From Treponema primitia ZAS-1 (GTDB taxonomy: Bacteria; Spirochaetota; Spirochaetia; Treponematales; Breznakiellaceae): a DNA stretch of 64,000 nucleotides. Position 1 is the stretch's first letter; every line of letters begins with the position of its first letter. The position numbers were made by a program, and so were the translations under genes. Shown in pieces: positions 7,760 to 15,783 of the stretch. Where the stretch lies: contig NZ_AEEA01000007.1 of the NCBI RefSeq assembly GCF_000297095.1, positions 38,467 through 102,466 of the forward strand, written 5' to 3'. The notes under the pieces were generated by a model that was not told the origin of the DNA, searched no databases, and worked only from the letters and a program-made list of their open reading frames with translations.

Positions 7760-8548
7760 ATGAACAATGAGCGTATGCGGTATATCGTATTAAATACAAA
7801 AATATACAGAACACCCTGGTTTTTAGCCTGGTGTATCCTCTGCATCTTCTCCGGCTGCCAAACCTTGAACCGGACCAACGAACAGATTCCTATTCCCGAC
7901 AAGCTGGTCATTTTTACCTTTGACGACGGCCCCAATGGGGATACAACGGAGCGGCTTCTCGATGTACTGGGAAAGTACCATATCCAGGGAATGTTTGCCC
8001 TGCTGGGAGAGAATGTCGAACACAACCCGGAACTGGCTAAACGTATCCATGACGAAGGGCATTACCTTATCAATCACGGATACAGCGATACCTGGGCGGC
8101 CTTTATGGACGATGAGGAATTTCGCGCCAACCTTGACAGGGGGGAAGCGGCCATTGTCACCGCCCTGGGGGCGGACTTAAACCCCAGGCTATACCGGCCC
8201 CAGGGAGGGTATTATAAAAAGAGCCAACAAAAAATCTGGCAGGAAAAAGGTTATACGCTGGCGCCGGGCACCGCACGGATATACGATGCGGTCTTAAAGG
8301 CAACAGATAAGGACCGGGCAGTAAAAAAAATGATCGCCCTTATCGAACGCCAAAGGGGCGGTATTATCATACTCCACGACGCCCGGGATTCCCATGTATT
8401 GATGGAAGCCAATCTTGAAAAAAAACCTGACGGTGTTTTTAACCGTACCTGGATACCCGACGCGGTGGAAGAGATGATTATTATCCTTAAAGAGAAGGGA
8501 TATACCCTTACCGGTTTCGATACCGCTTCGTTCTTATTTGTTCCCTAG
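7760..8548 (+). CDS. Polysaccharide deacetylase lipoprotein (NodB homology domain)
   Basis: The 262-residue protein has a lipoprotein signal ending in FSGC (Cys33) and a NodB domain. TFDDGP at 53-58 supplies the catalytic and metal Asp pair, and INHGYSD near 104-110 corresponds to the second motif, in a variant form that keeps one His. RPQGGYYKK and IIILHDA are the later motifs. NodB enzymes remove N- or O-acetyl groups from peptidoglycan or other glycans. It appears to stand alone, with toxin-antitoxin genes upstream and accD downstream. No good Shine-Dalgarno sequence precedes the ATG; Met6 is another possible start. Confidence 0.85.
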   Translation: MNNERMRYIVLNTKIYRTPWFLAWCILCIFSGCQTLNRTNEQIPIPDKLVIFTFDDGPNGDTTERLLDVLGKYHIQGMFALLGENVEHNPELAKRIHDEGHYLINHGYSDTWAAFMDDEEFRANLDRGEAAIVTALGADLNPRLYRPQGGYYKKSQQKIWQEKGYTLAPGTARIYDAVLKATDKDRAVKKMIALIERQRGGIIILHDARDSHVLMEANLEKKPDGVFNRTWIPDAVEEMIIILKEKGYTLTGFDTASFLFVP

Positions 8549-8616
8549 AACGCAACCCGGGGGGTCTTAATTTTTTATACCGAATCTGCTATAGTAGAAA
8601 TGTATGGAGGATCATA

Positions 8617-9441
8617 ATGGCAAGTAATACGGAAGCTCCTTCCGGTCACGTAAGCTGCCCCCATTGCGGGACAGTGGTGGATATCGAAACTTTTCAGAAA
8701 GCCCACAGGGTTTGCGGAAAATGCAATTACCACACCCGCCTGAACTGGCAGGAACGGTTAGGGTGCACCGCGGACGAGGGCAGCTTTAAGGAGCTTGATG
8801 CGGGAATGGAGTCAAAAAACCCCATTGGGTTTCCCGACTATGAGAGTAAAATCAGCGCCCTGCAGAAAAGTTGTAATACTAAGGAAGCGGTGGTTACCGG
8901 GGAGTGTACCATTCAGGGCTACCCTGCGGTGATCGGCATCATGGACAGCTATTTTATGATGGGCAGCATGGGCAGCGTGGTGGGAGAAAAGATCACCCGG
9001 GCTCTGGAATACGGAACTGCGAAAAAATTACCGGTAATCATCTTTACCACCTCCGGGGGCGCCCGTATGCAGGAGGGGATCTACTCCCTGATGCAGATGG
9101 CCAAGACCTCCGGCGCGGTTGCCCGGCATAACGAAGCGGGGCAGCTCTACATATCGGTGATCACGGACCCCACCACCGGCGGGGTTACGGCGTCCTTCGC
9201 CACCCTGGGGGATATCATCATCGCCGAGCCGGGCGCCCTGATCGGCTTTGCGGGGAAGCGGGTTATCCAGGATACCATAGGCCAGAAGCTCCCCGAACGG
9301 TTCCAAACCGCAGAGTTTGTGCAGGAACACGGGTTTACGGATATCATCGTTCCCCGGAACGAGATGCGGGAAGTATTGGCGCGGTTTTTAAAGATGCATC
9401 TCCCGGATGCATCAATGCATCAACAAAAGGAGGCTGTATAA
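8617..9441 (+). CDS. accD: Acetyl-CoA carboxylase carboxyltransferase subunit beta
   Basis: The 274-residue protein has the AccD zinc ribbon, CPHC (Cys14, 17) and CGKC (Cys33, 36), followed by the crotonase-fold carboxyltransferase domain with SGGARMQEG, TDPTTGGVTASFA and EPGALIGFAGKRVI. It transfers the carboxyl group from carboxybiotin to acetyl-CoA, the first committed step of fatty acid synthesis. GGAGG lies 6 bases before the ATG. The stop and the accA start overlap by one base (TAATG). accB and accC are not in the window. A TATAGT -10-like box lies at 8590-8595 without a clear -35. Confidence 0.95.
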   Translation: MASNTEAPSGHVSCPHCGTVVDIETFQKAHRVCGKCNYHTRLNWQERLGCTADEGSFKELDAGMESKNPIGFPDYESKISALQKSCNTKEAVVTGECTIQGYPAVIGIMDSYFMMGSMGSVVGEKITRALEYGTAKKLPVIIFTTSGGARMQEGIYSLMQMAKTSGAVARHNEAGQLYISVITDPTTGGVTASFATLGDIIIAEPGALIGFAGKRVIQDTIGQKLPERFQTAEFVQEHGFTDIIVPRNEMREVLARFLKMHLPDASMHQQKEAV

Positions 9442-10241
9442 TGGCCCTTACGGTTGTACGACGCTTAGAATTACTCCGGGGTCTCGGACGGCCCACGGTA
9501 AACGACTATATTCCCCTGATCTTCCGGGAGTTTACCGAACTCCACGGGGACCGCTACTATGCGGATGACCCTGCCATAGTGGGGGGCCTTGCCTACCTTG
9601 ACGGCAAACCGGTAACGGTTATCGGTCAGGTCCGAGCCCGGGATATCGAAGAATTCAAACGGGTAAACTTTTCCATGCCCCATCCCGAGGGTTACCGCAA
9701 GGCCCTGCGCCTGGTAAAGCAGGCGGAAAAATTCCACCGTCCGGTAATCACCTTTATTGATACCCCCGGCGCTTTCTGCGGCATCGGTGCGGAGGAACGG
9801 GGCCAGGGTGAAGCCATAGCCCGTAACCTCCAGGAATTTATGGGAACCAAAACCCCAATCATCGCGGTGGTCCTGGGAGAAGGCGGTTCCGGCGGCGCCC
9901 TGGCTTTGGGGGTCTGCGATGATCTGGCCATGCTGGAAAACTCCCTCTACTCGGTCATCTCCCCTCGGGGTTTCGCATCAATACTGTGGAAAGACGGTGA
10001 ACGGGAAAAAGAAGCGGCGGAACTGATGAAGATCTGCGCTGAGGATCTGCACTCCTTCGGCATTTGCGATAGGGTGATCGCCGAACCCGCCGACGGCGCC
10101 CGGAGCGATATTAAGCTTACGGCGAAAAATATTGCCGATTATCTGTTGGAAGCGGTGAAGAAGTATTCCGCCCTGGATATCCCTACCCTGTTAGAAAAGC
10201 GGTACCAGAAGTTCAGGGTGATTGGCGAATTTAAAGAATAA
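9441..10241 (+). CDS. accA: Acetyl-CoA carboxylase carboxyltransferase subunit alpha
   Basis: The 266-residue protein shows the AccA core: RPTVNDYIPLIFREFTELHGD, IDTPGAFCGIGAEERGQGEAIARN, GEGGSGGALALGVCD and SVISPRGFASILWKD. It forms the other half of the carboxyltransferase tetramer with AccD. It is about 50 residues shorter than the usual 315-320 because the N-terminal helical region is missing. The AGGAGG sequence 8 bases before the ATG and the one-base overlap with accD show that this is the genuine start rather than a truncation by misreading. Confidence 0.94.
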   Translation: MALTVVRRLELLRGLGRPTVNDYIPLIFREFTELHGDRYYADDPAIVGGLAYLDGKPVTVIGQVRARDIEEFKRVNFSMPHPEGYRKALRLVKQAEKFHRPVITFIDTPGAFCGIGAEERGQGEAIARNLQEFMGTKTPIIAVVLGEGGSGGALALGVCDDLAMLENSLYSVISPRGFASILWKDGEREKEAAELMKICAEDLHSFGICDRVIAEPADGARSDIKLTAKNIADYLLEAVKKYSALDIPTLLEKRYQKFRVIGEFKE

Positions 10242-10254
10242 TTTTTAGAAGGGC

Positions 10255-11628
10255 CTACTCGAGGATAGTGATTTCGACCCGCCGGTTCAGTCTGCGGCCT
10301 TCGTCGTTTGAGTTATCCCCGATAGGCTTTGTACCGCCCCAGCCTTTATAGATAAACCGTTCCGCCGGGATTCCCCGGCTGGTTAGTTCGTCCACCATCC
10401 GCCTGGCCCGCTGTACCGAAAGTTCCATTTCGCCCGTGGGTCTTCCTATTGCGGCGGTATGTCCTTCCACCAGGAACATCCGGTCCGGAGTTTCCTTTAA
10501 CACCCGGGCTATCATGTCCAGCCGGGGACGTTCGGCGGGAAGCATTTCGTCTGAGTCCGGCTGAAAGCGAATGTCCTTAACCGTTAGTTTAACCCCTTCG
10601 GGGACGGCGGCCATATCAATACCCGAATCGGCGATCCTATCACCATTCGGAGCGGCGGGCCGATTAGTACCGGAATCTGCAGTTCTATTAGTACCCGGAA
10701 CGGGGGTCCTATCACTACCCGGAGCGACGGGCCGATTAGTACCGGAATCCGCAGCCCGGGTTCGTTCCTTGGCAGTCACGGCGGTAATCAGGGCTTCCCG
10801 GTCCAGGGGAACAAGCCCGTCCCCAAAGGTCAGGGTGAAGCCCCGGAAACGGATGGTGGAACCGGCGTCTCCGCCCCGGGCAGAGCCCTTAGGCCAGGAG
10901 TAGGTCTCGTCCAGGTTGTCCCGCATCATCAGGGGGATACCGTCGGAAACCCGGAGCAGAATATCCACATTATGGGTACCCTGGAGCTGAAAATCCTGGG
11001 CCGATCCCTCGAAGGAATTTGATCCTTCATAACGGGAGGCATATTTTGCAAAAATCCGATGTACCGGGATATTCCGGTAGTCTTCGATCCCCCGGTACTC
11101 ATATTCCGCAATAAGGGGCACCACCACAGGATTTCCCTCGTTCAGGGGGTCCACCGCCCGTTTGCCCCGGGCAACCCATTTTGCACCGGGACGTATTGCG
11201 TCCGGGGGAAAGGCCGGGAAATTCCGAAACGCCGGGAAGCCCCGGTCATTATCAATAATAAGCCCATTTGCTCCTTCCACACGAAAGCTAACGGGAATCA
11301 CATCATCCACCGCCCGGGCGCTCTGACGCATATCCCGGAGCGTTTCCTCCATAACAAAAAAATTGCCCCGGTATTGATATTCCGCCCCACCCCTGTTCTG
11401 GGGAATAATAGAGGCCCGGACTTCCCGGTATACATGACCGATATATTTTCCATTATCGTAACGGGACCAATCGGAACGTTCAACAATCGAATAGGGGCCC
11501 TGGGTTCCCTGGGACAGCCGCACCGCAGTGCCGGCCTCCTGCGGGGAGGCAAGCAGGAGGGGAATGAGAAGGAGGATCATCAACAATATAAAATCCCTGG
11601 GTTCTATTTTCCTCATACGTATAGTCAC
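10255..11628 (-). CDS. Exported OmpA-domain protein with repetitive linker
   Basis: The 457-residue protein starts with a hydrophobic export signal (FILLMILLLIPLLLASPQEA). Residues 1-270 are a beta-rich domain of unknown function. Residues about 285-335 are a low-complexity linker of repeated TNR/GSDR and ADSG/VPG units. The C-terminal 110 residues are an OmpA-type peptidoglycan-binding domain (VEGHTAAIG, SVQRARRMVDELTSRGIP, GGTKPIGDNSNDEGRRLNRRVEI). It probably links the envelope to peptidoglycan. The linker is encoded by near-identical DNA repeats (10650-10760). The start is a GTG; Met5 is an alternative. It converges on accA with only 13 bases between the stops. Confidence 0.85.
   Translation of the reverse strand: MTIRMRKIEPRDFILLMILLLIPLLLASPQEAGTAVRLSQGTQGPYSIVERSDWSRYDNGKYIGHVYREVRASIIPQNRGGAEYQYRGNFFVMEETLRDMRQSARAVDDVIPVSFRVEGANGLIIDNDRGFPAFRNFPAFPPDAIRPGAKWVARGKRAVDPLNEGNPVVVPLIAEYEYRGIEDYRNIPVHRIFAKYASRYEGSNSFEGSAQDFQLQGTHNVDILLRVSDGIPLMMRDNLDETYSWPKGSARGGDAGSTIRFRGFTLTFGDGLVPLDREALITAVTAKERTRAADSGTNRPVAPGSDRTPVPGTNRTADSGTNRPAAPNGDRIADSGIDMAAVPEGVKLTVKDIRFQPDSDEMLPAERPRLDMIARVLKETPDRMFLVEGHTAAIGRPTGEMELSVQRARRMVDELTSRGIPAERFIYKGWGGTKPIGDNSNDEGRRLNRRVEITILE
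10650..10765 (+). repeat. Tandem imperfect DNA repeats coding the OmpA-protein linker
   Basis: The segment CGGGCCGATTAGTACCGGAA recurs at about 10657 and 10728, with shorter related copies between them (ATTAGTACCCGGAA, ATCACTACCCGGAG). Such units can expand or contract in frame by slippage. Confidence 0.7.
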
Positions 11629-11682
11629 GGCAATTTTACCGGTAAAAATAACGATTTTAGCAGAAAAACCGTCTCCGAAACA

Positions 11683-11711
11683 TTGAAACCGGAGCCGGGC
11701 AGGGATACAAT
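11683..11711 (+). promoter_or_regulatory. Promoter for the coiled-coil protein gene
   Basis: TTGAAA (11683-11688), 17-base spacer, TACAAT (11706-11711). Transcription would start near 11718, next to the ATG at 11719, implying a leaderless message if that ATG is used. Confidence 0.5.
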
Positions 11712-12189
11712 GATTTTTATGGAAAAATTAAGCGAAGATCTAAGCGGCATGGGGGCTGCGGATGCCAAAGAATATATCTTCCACTATATAACCACACTGA
11801 AACTTACCGAAAAAAAACATGAGGAATTGAGCCGGGAGCATGAAAAATGGCTATCCCGCCTTAGTTTGGCTCAATCCAGGGGTGTAGAGGATCTAATCCT
11901 GGCGGCTCAGATTGAAGCGGACAAGGCGCAGGAAGAACTATCCGCCATAGAAACGGAAATTACGGACCTAAAGACTCAAATAAGGCGTATGCGGGATCAG
12001 CTTCCCGGATTGGCGGCCAGGGAACGGAGTATCGACCCGGATCTGCTTGAACAGGAGATGCTGATTGCCCTGGGTGAGACGCCGGGGGAGGAAATGAAGG
12101 CGGATACGGAACGCCAATTTCAGGCGGTGGAAGCCGACGCCGCCCTGGAGGCTTTGAAGGCGAAGATGAAAGGCGAAGGACAGTCATGA
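11710..12189 (+). CDS. Coiled-coil protein of unknown function
   Basis: The frame reads through a longer stretch opposite the OmpA gene, but only the part from ATG 11710 or 11719 has protein character: about 156-159 residues, strongly helical and charged (KLTEKKHEELSREHEKWLSRL, IEADKAQEELSAIETEITDLKTQIRRMRDQ). The heptad pattern suggests a coiled coil at residues 40-110. The C-terminus is acidic and Ala-rich. There is no signal peptide, so it is cytoplasmic. Its stop overlaps the next start (ATGA), placing it first in an operon with a phosphodiesterase and murJ. I do not recognise a family. Confidence 0.75.
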   Translation: MIFMEKLSEDLSGMGAADAKEYIFHYITTLKLTEKKHEELSREHEKWLSRLSLAQSRGVEDLILAAQIEADKAQEELSAIETEITDLKTQIRRMRDQLPGLAARERSIDPDLLEQEMLIALGETPGEEMKADTERQFQAVEADAALEALKAKMKGEGQS

Positions 12190-12995
12190 GTGCCAGGCGC
12201 CGCGTCCCCCTGCTTCCCGAAAGGCCGCGTCCCCTGGTCTTTGCCCACCGCGGCTGTTCTTCCCTGGCGCCGGAAAATACCATGGTCTCCTTCCGAAAGG
12301 CCCGTGAGCTGGGCGCACCGGGTTTGGAGCTGGATGTTCATGTCTGCGGTGGGGCAAGCGCCTTTGGTGAATTGGTGGTAGCCCACGATGATACCTTTGA
12401 ACGAACCGCCCCCCCGGAGCATAACGGCGATGGCAGGGATATCGAAGAGCTTACCCTGGCAGAGATTCGCCGTATCGATGTGGGGTCCTTTTTTGATCCC
12501 GCTTTTTCCGGGGAACACCCTCCCCTTTTAGAGGAAGTTCTGGAAGAATTTTGCCCCGATATGTATATCGATATAGAACTAAAAAGCCGGAGAACCCGGA
12601 ACGATCTGCTTCCCGGCCTGGTAGCGGCAAAACTCAAATCCCTGGGAGACCGGGTCAAGGGCGCGGTAACCCTGTCGTCCTTTAATCCCTTCTGTCTTGC
12701 CGCCTTCAAACGGCTCTGTCCTCAATTCCCCGCCGCCCTCATCTGGAGCGCCAATTTCGAGGTACCCTTCGTTCTGCGCTACGGCTTGGGACGTTTCTTT
12801 GCCCCCTGCGACTATGTTAAGCCGGTTCACACCCAGATTAAGCCCCTGAGTTATTTCCAAATGGCTAAACTGGAAGGCCTGCCTATTGTACCCTGGACCA
12901 TAGACGATCCCACCCTCGCCGGGCATTTGCTGAACCTTGGCTGCCAGGGGATTATCACCAACCGGCCCCAGGACATGAAGGATCTTTTGCCATGA
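12186..12995 (+). CDS. Glycerophosphodiester phosphodiesterase
   Basis: The 269-residue cytoplasmic protein shows the GDPD TIM-barrel motifs in order: FAHRGCSSLAPENTMVSF (catalytic His and Arg-Gly), ELDVHV (metal ligands), HDDTFERTA (second catalytic His), then YIDIELKSR and a closing VPWTIDD and GIITNRPQ. It hydrolyses glycerophosphodiesters to glycerol-3-phosphate and an alcohol. The length is normal for UgpQ-like enzymes without a signal peptide. It overlaps its neighbours by 4 bases on both sides, so it belongs to one operon with the coiled-coil gene and murJ. Confidence 0.92.
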   Translation: MSARRRVPLLPERPRPLVFAHRGCSSLAPENTMVSFRKARELGAPGLELDVHVCGGASAFGELVVAHDDTFERTAPPEHNGDGRDIEELTLAEIRRIDVGSFFDPAFSGEHPPLLEEVLEEFCPDMYIDIELKSRRTRNDLLPGLVAAKLKSLGDRVKGAVTLSSFNPFCLAAFKRLCPQFPAALIWSANFEVPFVLRYGLGRFFAPCDYVKPVHTQIKPLSYFQMAKLEGLPIVPWTIDDPTLAGHLLNLGCQGIITNRPQDMKDLLP

Positions 12996-14605
12996 AACCG
13001 CTTGGTGCGCGGGAAGCTTCGCTGCAAAATGCGAAAGAGGGGGCGTCCCGGGCGCTCTTACGCCACGGTTCGGCCCTGTCTATCCTCACCCTGGGTTCCC
13101 GTATTCTGGGGCTGCTCCGGGAAATGACCAAGGCAAGTCTCCTGGGGACCAGCGCCCTGTCCGACGCCTTCTCGGTGGCCTTCATGATCCCCAACCTTTT
13201 CAGACGGCTCTTTGCGGAAGGTTCCATCGCGGTGGCCTTCATCCCTACCTTCAAGGAATATCTCCTGGAGGATACGCGTGAAGAAACCCGGGACTTCCTT
13301 TCCTGTATTTTTACCTTTTTAACATTCTTCGTAACCCTGGCGGTGATCGCCGGCATCCTGGTAACCCCGTATGTGGTGTCCATCTTCGGCATGGAAGAAT
13401 TTGACGAAACAGTCTTTCTAACCCGGCTGATGTTCCCCTTCCTGGGCTTTATCGCCATAGCCGCCCTTTTTCAGGGCATCCTGAACAGCGTCCGGGTTTT
13501 CGCTCCCTCGGGGTTCGCACCGATACTGCTCAACCTGGTTACCATACTCTGCGCCTACGGCCTCAGCAAGTTTACCGCAAACCCCGCCCGGGCCATGGCT
13601 ATAGGCGTCATCATCGGGGGCTTTTTGGAAGCCGCTATCCAGCTCCCCTTCGTCCTCAAGCGGGGCTTCCCGTTCTTTTTTACCGGCCTGAAACGGGCGA
13701 TACGCCACCCCGGTACCCGGAAGGTGCTGAAGCTTATCGGACCCACCATCATCGGTATGGCGGCCTACCAGCTCAACGATCTGGTATCCACCGCATTGGC
13801 GGGCAATGCCGGGGAAGGGGTGGTTTCAAGCCTCCAGTATTCCCTGCGGCTCCAGGAACTGATCCTGGGGGTCTTCGCCGTATCCATCGGCACCGTATTG
13901 CTGCCGGACCTGTCGGAGTACGCCAAATCTTCCCAATGGGAACTCTACAATGACCGGCTGGTATCGGCCATGAATATCATCGCCCTGATCACCATCCCTA
14001 TCACCTTCTTTTCCCTCTCCCAGGGTGAAACCCTGATACGGCTCCTCTTCCAAAGCCGCAGTTTTAATGAGCGATCCGTGGCCCTCACCCTGTCCGCTTT
14101 TCGCTTCCACATGCCGGGCCTTTTCTTTATCGCCTTAAACCGCATCCTGGCGCCGGCCTTCTACGCTCAGAGCGATTCCAAATCTCCCACCCTGGCGGGG
14201 ATCATCTCCTTTGCGGTGAACATGGGTCTGGCCGCCCTCCTGGTAGGCCCCCTCAAAGGCGCCGGAGTCGCCCTGGCCCTGACCCTGGCCAGCGCGGTCA
14301 ACACCGCCCTCCTCCTGGCCTTCCTCCGCCGCAATCCCCGGGTAGCCCTGGACAAGGCTCTCCCCGCCGCACTGATCTACGCAGTAAAGCTAATCCTCTT
14401 TTCCTGCATCGCCGCCCTCCCGGTCCTCGCCCTGTCCCCCCGGATCTTCCCCCTGTTCGCCGGTCATGGCCGCATCATCGCCTACGGGCTTCCCCTGACA
14501 ATCAATGCCGTTATCTTCGGCGCCGTGGGAATAGTTCTTCTGGTGATAAGCCGGGACAAACAGATCCGGGGGATACGGAATATGCTGAGAAGGAAGGTAC
14601 GGTAA
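12992..14605 (+). CDS. murJ: Lipid II flippase MurJ
   Basis: The 537-residue membrane protein begins with a charged cytoplasmic segment and ALSILTLGSRILGLLREMTKASLLGTSALSDAFSVAFMIPNLFRRLFAEGSI, the diagnostic N-terminal MurJ signature with the essential Arg residues. About 14 hydrophobic helices follow. It moves lipid-linked peptidoglycan precursor across the inner membrane. The ATG overlaps the phosphodiesterase stop (ATGA). The length is typical. Confidence 0.95.
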   Translation: MKPLGAREASLQNAKEGASRALLRHGSALSILTLGSRILGLLREMTKASLLGTSALSDAFSVAFMIPNLFRRLFAEGSIAVAFIPTFKEYLLEDTREETRDFLSCIFTFLTFFVTLAVIAGILVTPYVVSIFGMEEFDETVFLTRLMFPFLGFIAIAALFQGILNSVRVFAPSGFAPILLNLVTILCAYGLSKFTANPARAMAIGVIIGGFLEAAIQLPFVLKRGFPFFFTGLKRAIRHPGTRKVLKLIGPTIIGMAAYQLNDLVSTALAGNAGEGVVSSLQYSLRLQELILGVFAVSIGTVLLPDLSEYAKSSQWELYNDRLVSAMNIIALITIPITFFSLSQGETLIRLLFQSRSFNERSVALTLSAFRFHMPGLFFIALNRILAPAFYAQSDSKSPTLAGIISFAVNMGLAALLVGPLKGAGVALALTLASAVNTALLLAFLRRNPRVALDKALPAALIYAVKLILFSCIAALPVLALSPRIFPLFAGHGRIIAYGLPLTINAVIFGAVGIVLLVISRDKQIRGIRNMLRRKVR

Positions 14606-14618
14606 CAGGATGATCACC

Positions 14619-15632
14619 ATGAAACACATTGCGGAAATCGCCCAGGTCAGTCCCAGCACGGTATCCAATGTGCTGCATGGCCGGGTAACGAAGATGACGA
14701 AGGAGACCTTGGAACGGGTACAGCGGGCTATTAGAGATAATAATTATGTCTCCAACATGAGCGGGAGAACCTTAGGCAAGTATGGGTCAAAAATTATCGG
14801 CATCGTTATGATCTATAACCGCCGGGATGAACTCAATGCCATGCAGGCCCCCTTTTTCAGCGAGATTATCGGATCATTGGAACATGAAATTCGCACCAGG
14901 GGCTATTTTATGATGCTCTATATTTCAGCGGATGCGGAAGAAAGTCTGCGTATGGCGAGGTCATGGAATACGGAAGGGATCATTGTAATTGGCGGTAACG
15001 CAGAGGATTGCCATATCTTTATGCAGGGGACAACCATCCCCCTGGTTTTTATCGATCAGTATCTGCGGGACGGCGGCGCCCGGTATAACAATATCGGGCT
15101 GCAGGATTGGCAGGGCGCTTATATGATGACCGAGTATCTGATAGGGCAGGGTCATAAACGGATCGCCTTTTTAGCCGATCAGAAAGTGCCTATCGGAGTT
15201 GACCATGAACGCCTCCAGGGGTGTAAAACCGCTATGGAGGATCATGGACTATCCTTTTTGCCGGAAGATTATATTTATGTAAACTACTTACGTGAAGAGC
15301 GCCATCGGGATCTGAAGCGGTTTATTGAAAAAAGAGGCCGCCATTATTCCGCTCTGTTTTTTGCTTCCGACTACCTGGCCGCTGATTCCATGAATCTGTT
15401 TCAGGATAACGGGGTACGCATACCCCAGGATATATCGGTTTCCGGCTTCGATGACAATGTTTTTGCCCTTCAAGCCCGGCCTCGACTGACCACGGTAAAG
15501 CAGGATGTGTCCCAAAAAGCCTTTCATGCCATAAACCAGGTTCTCACCCTGATCCGTAAAGAAAAGCCGGAACAAAATCAGATTCTCCTGCCGGTAAGCT
15601 TGACCATCCGGGACAGCGTAGCAAAAAAGTGA
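14619..15632 (+). CDS. LacI-family transcriptional regulator of the adjacent sugar-uptake operon
   Basis: From the ATG at 14619 the protein has 337 residues; an ATG at 14610 adds three. AGGA lies 8 bases before 14619, so that start is preferred. Residues 1-55 are a LacI helix-turn-helix and hinge (MKHIAEIAQVSPSTVSNVLHG, SGRTLG). The rest is a periplasmic-binding-protein-like sugar sensor (RGYFMMLYISADAEESLRMARSW, GHKRIAFLAD, DISVSGFDDNVFALQARPRLTTVKQ). It probably binds the palindrome at 15676-15693 and represses the transporter genes until a glucoside binds. It starts 4-13 bases after murJ and may share its transcript. Confidence 0.9.
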   Translation: MKHIAEIAQVSPSTVSNVLHGRVTKMTKETLERVQRAIRDNNYVSNMSGRTLGKYGSKIIGIVMIYNRRDELNAMQAPFFSEIIGSLEHEIRTRGYFMMLYISADAEESLRMARSWNTEGIIVIGGNAEDCHIFMQGTTIPLVFIDQYLRDGGARYNNIGLQDWQGAYMMTEYLIGQGHKRIAFLADQKVPIGVDHERLQGCKTAMEDHGLSFLPEDYIYVNYLREERHRDLKRFIEKRGRHYSALFFASDYLAADSMNLFQDNGVRIPQDISVSGFDDNVFALQARPRLTTVKQDVSQKAFHAINQVLTLIRKEKPEQNQILLPVSLTIRDSVAKK

Positions 15633-15675
15633 ACATTCTTCCCTTTTTTGGTCTATTGTTTCAATATTTAGCTAA

Positions 15676-15693
15676 AAGTGTTACGTAACACTT
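15676..15693 (+). promoter_or_regulatory. LacI-type operator, perfect 18-bp palindrome
   Basis: AAGTGTTACGTAACACTT reads identically on both strands and has the central CG typical of LacI-family operators. Its right end overlaps the first bases of the -35 box of the downstream promoter, so occupancy should block polymerase. Confidence 0.8.
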
Positions 15694-15720
15694 GCCATTA
15701 TTTTGAACATCACCTATACT
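15692..15720 (+). promoter_or_regulatory. Promoter of the ABC sugar transporter operon
   Basis: TTGCCA (15692-15697), 17-base spacer, TATACT (15715-15720). Transcription would start about 15727, giving a leader of roughly 55 bases with AAAGGAG before the ATG at 15784. Confidence 0.72.
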
Positions 15721-15783
15721 TACCTCAGATAAAGGCGCCTATGAAAGCGCCCCATACTATTATGCCAAAGGAGATGATTTTTT

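Noticed and set aside
11059..11709. N-terminal extension of the coiled-coil frame
   Set aside because: It lies opposite the OmpA-domain gene and reads as low-quality Gly/Pro/Arg sequence. A promoter and start codon at about 11.7 kb mark the real gene.
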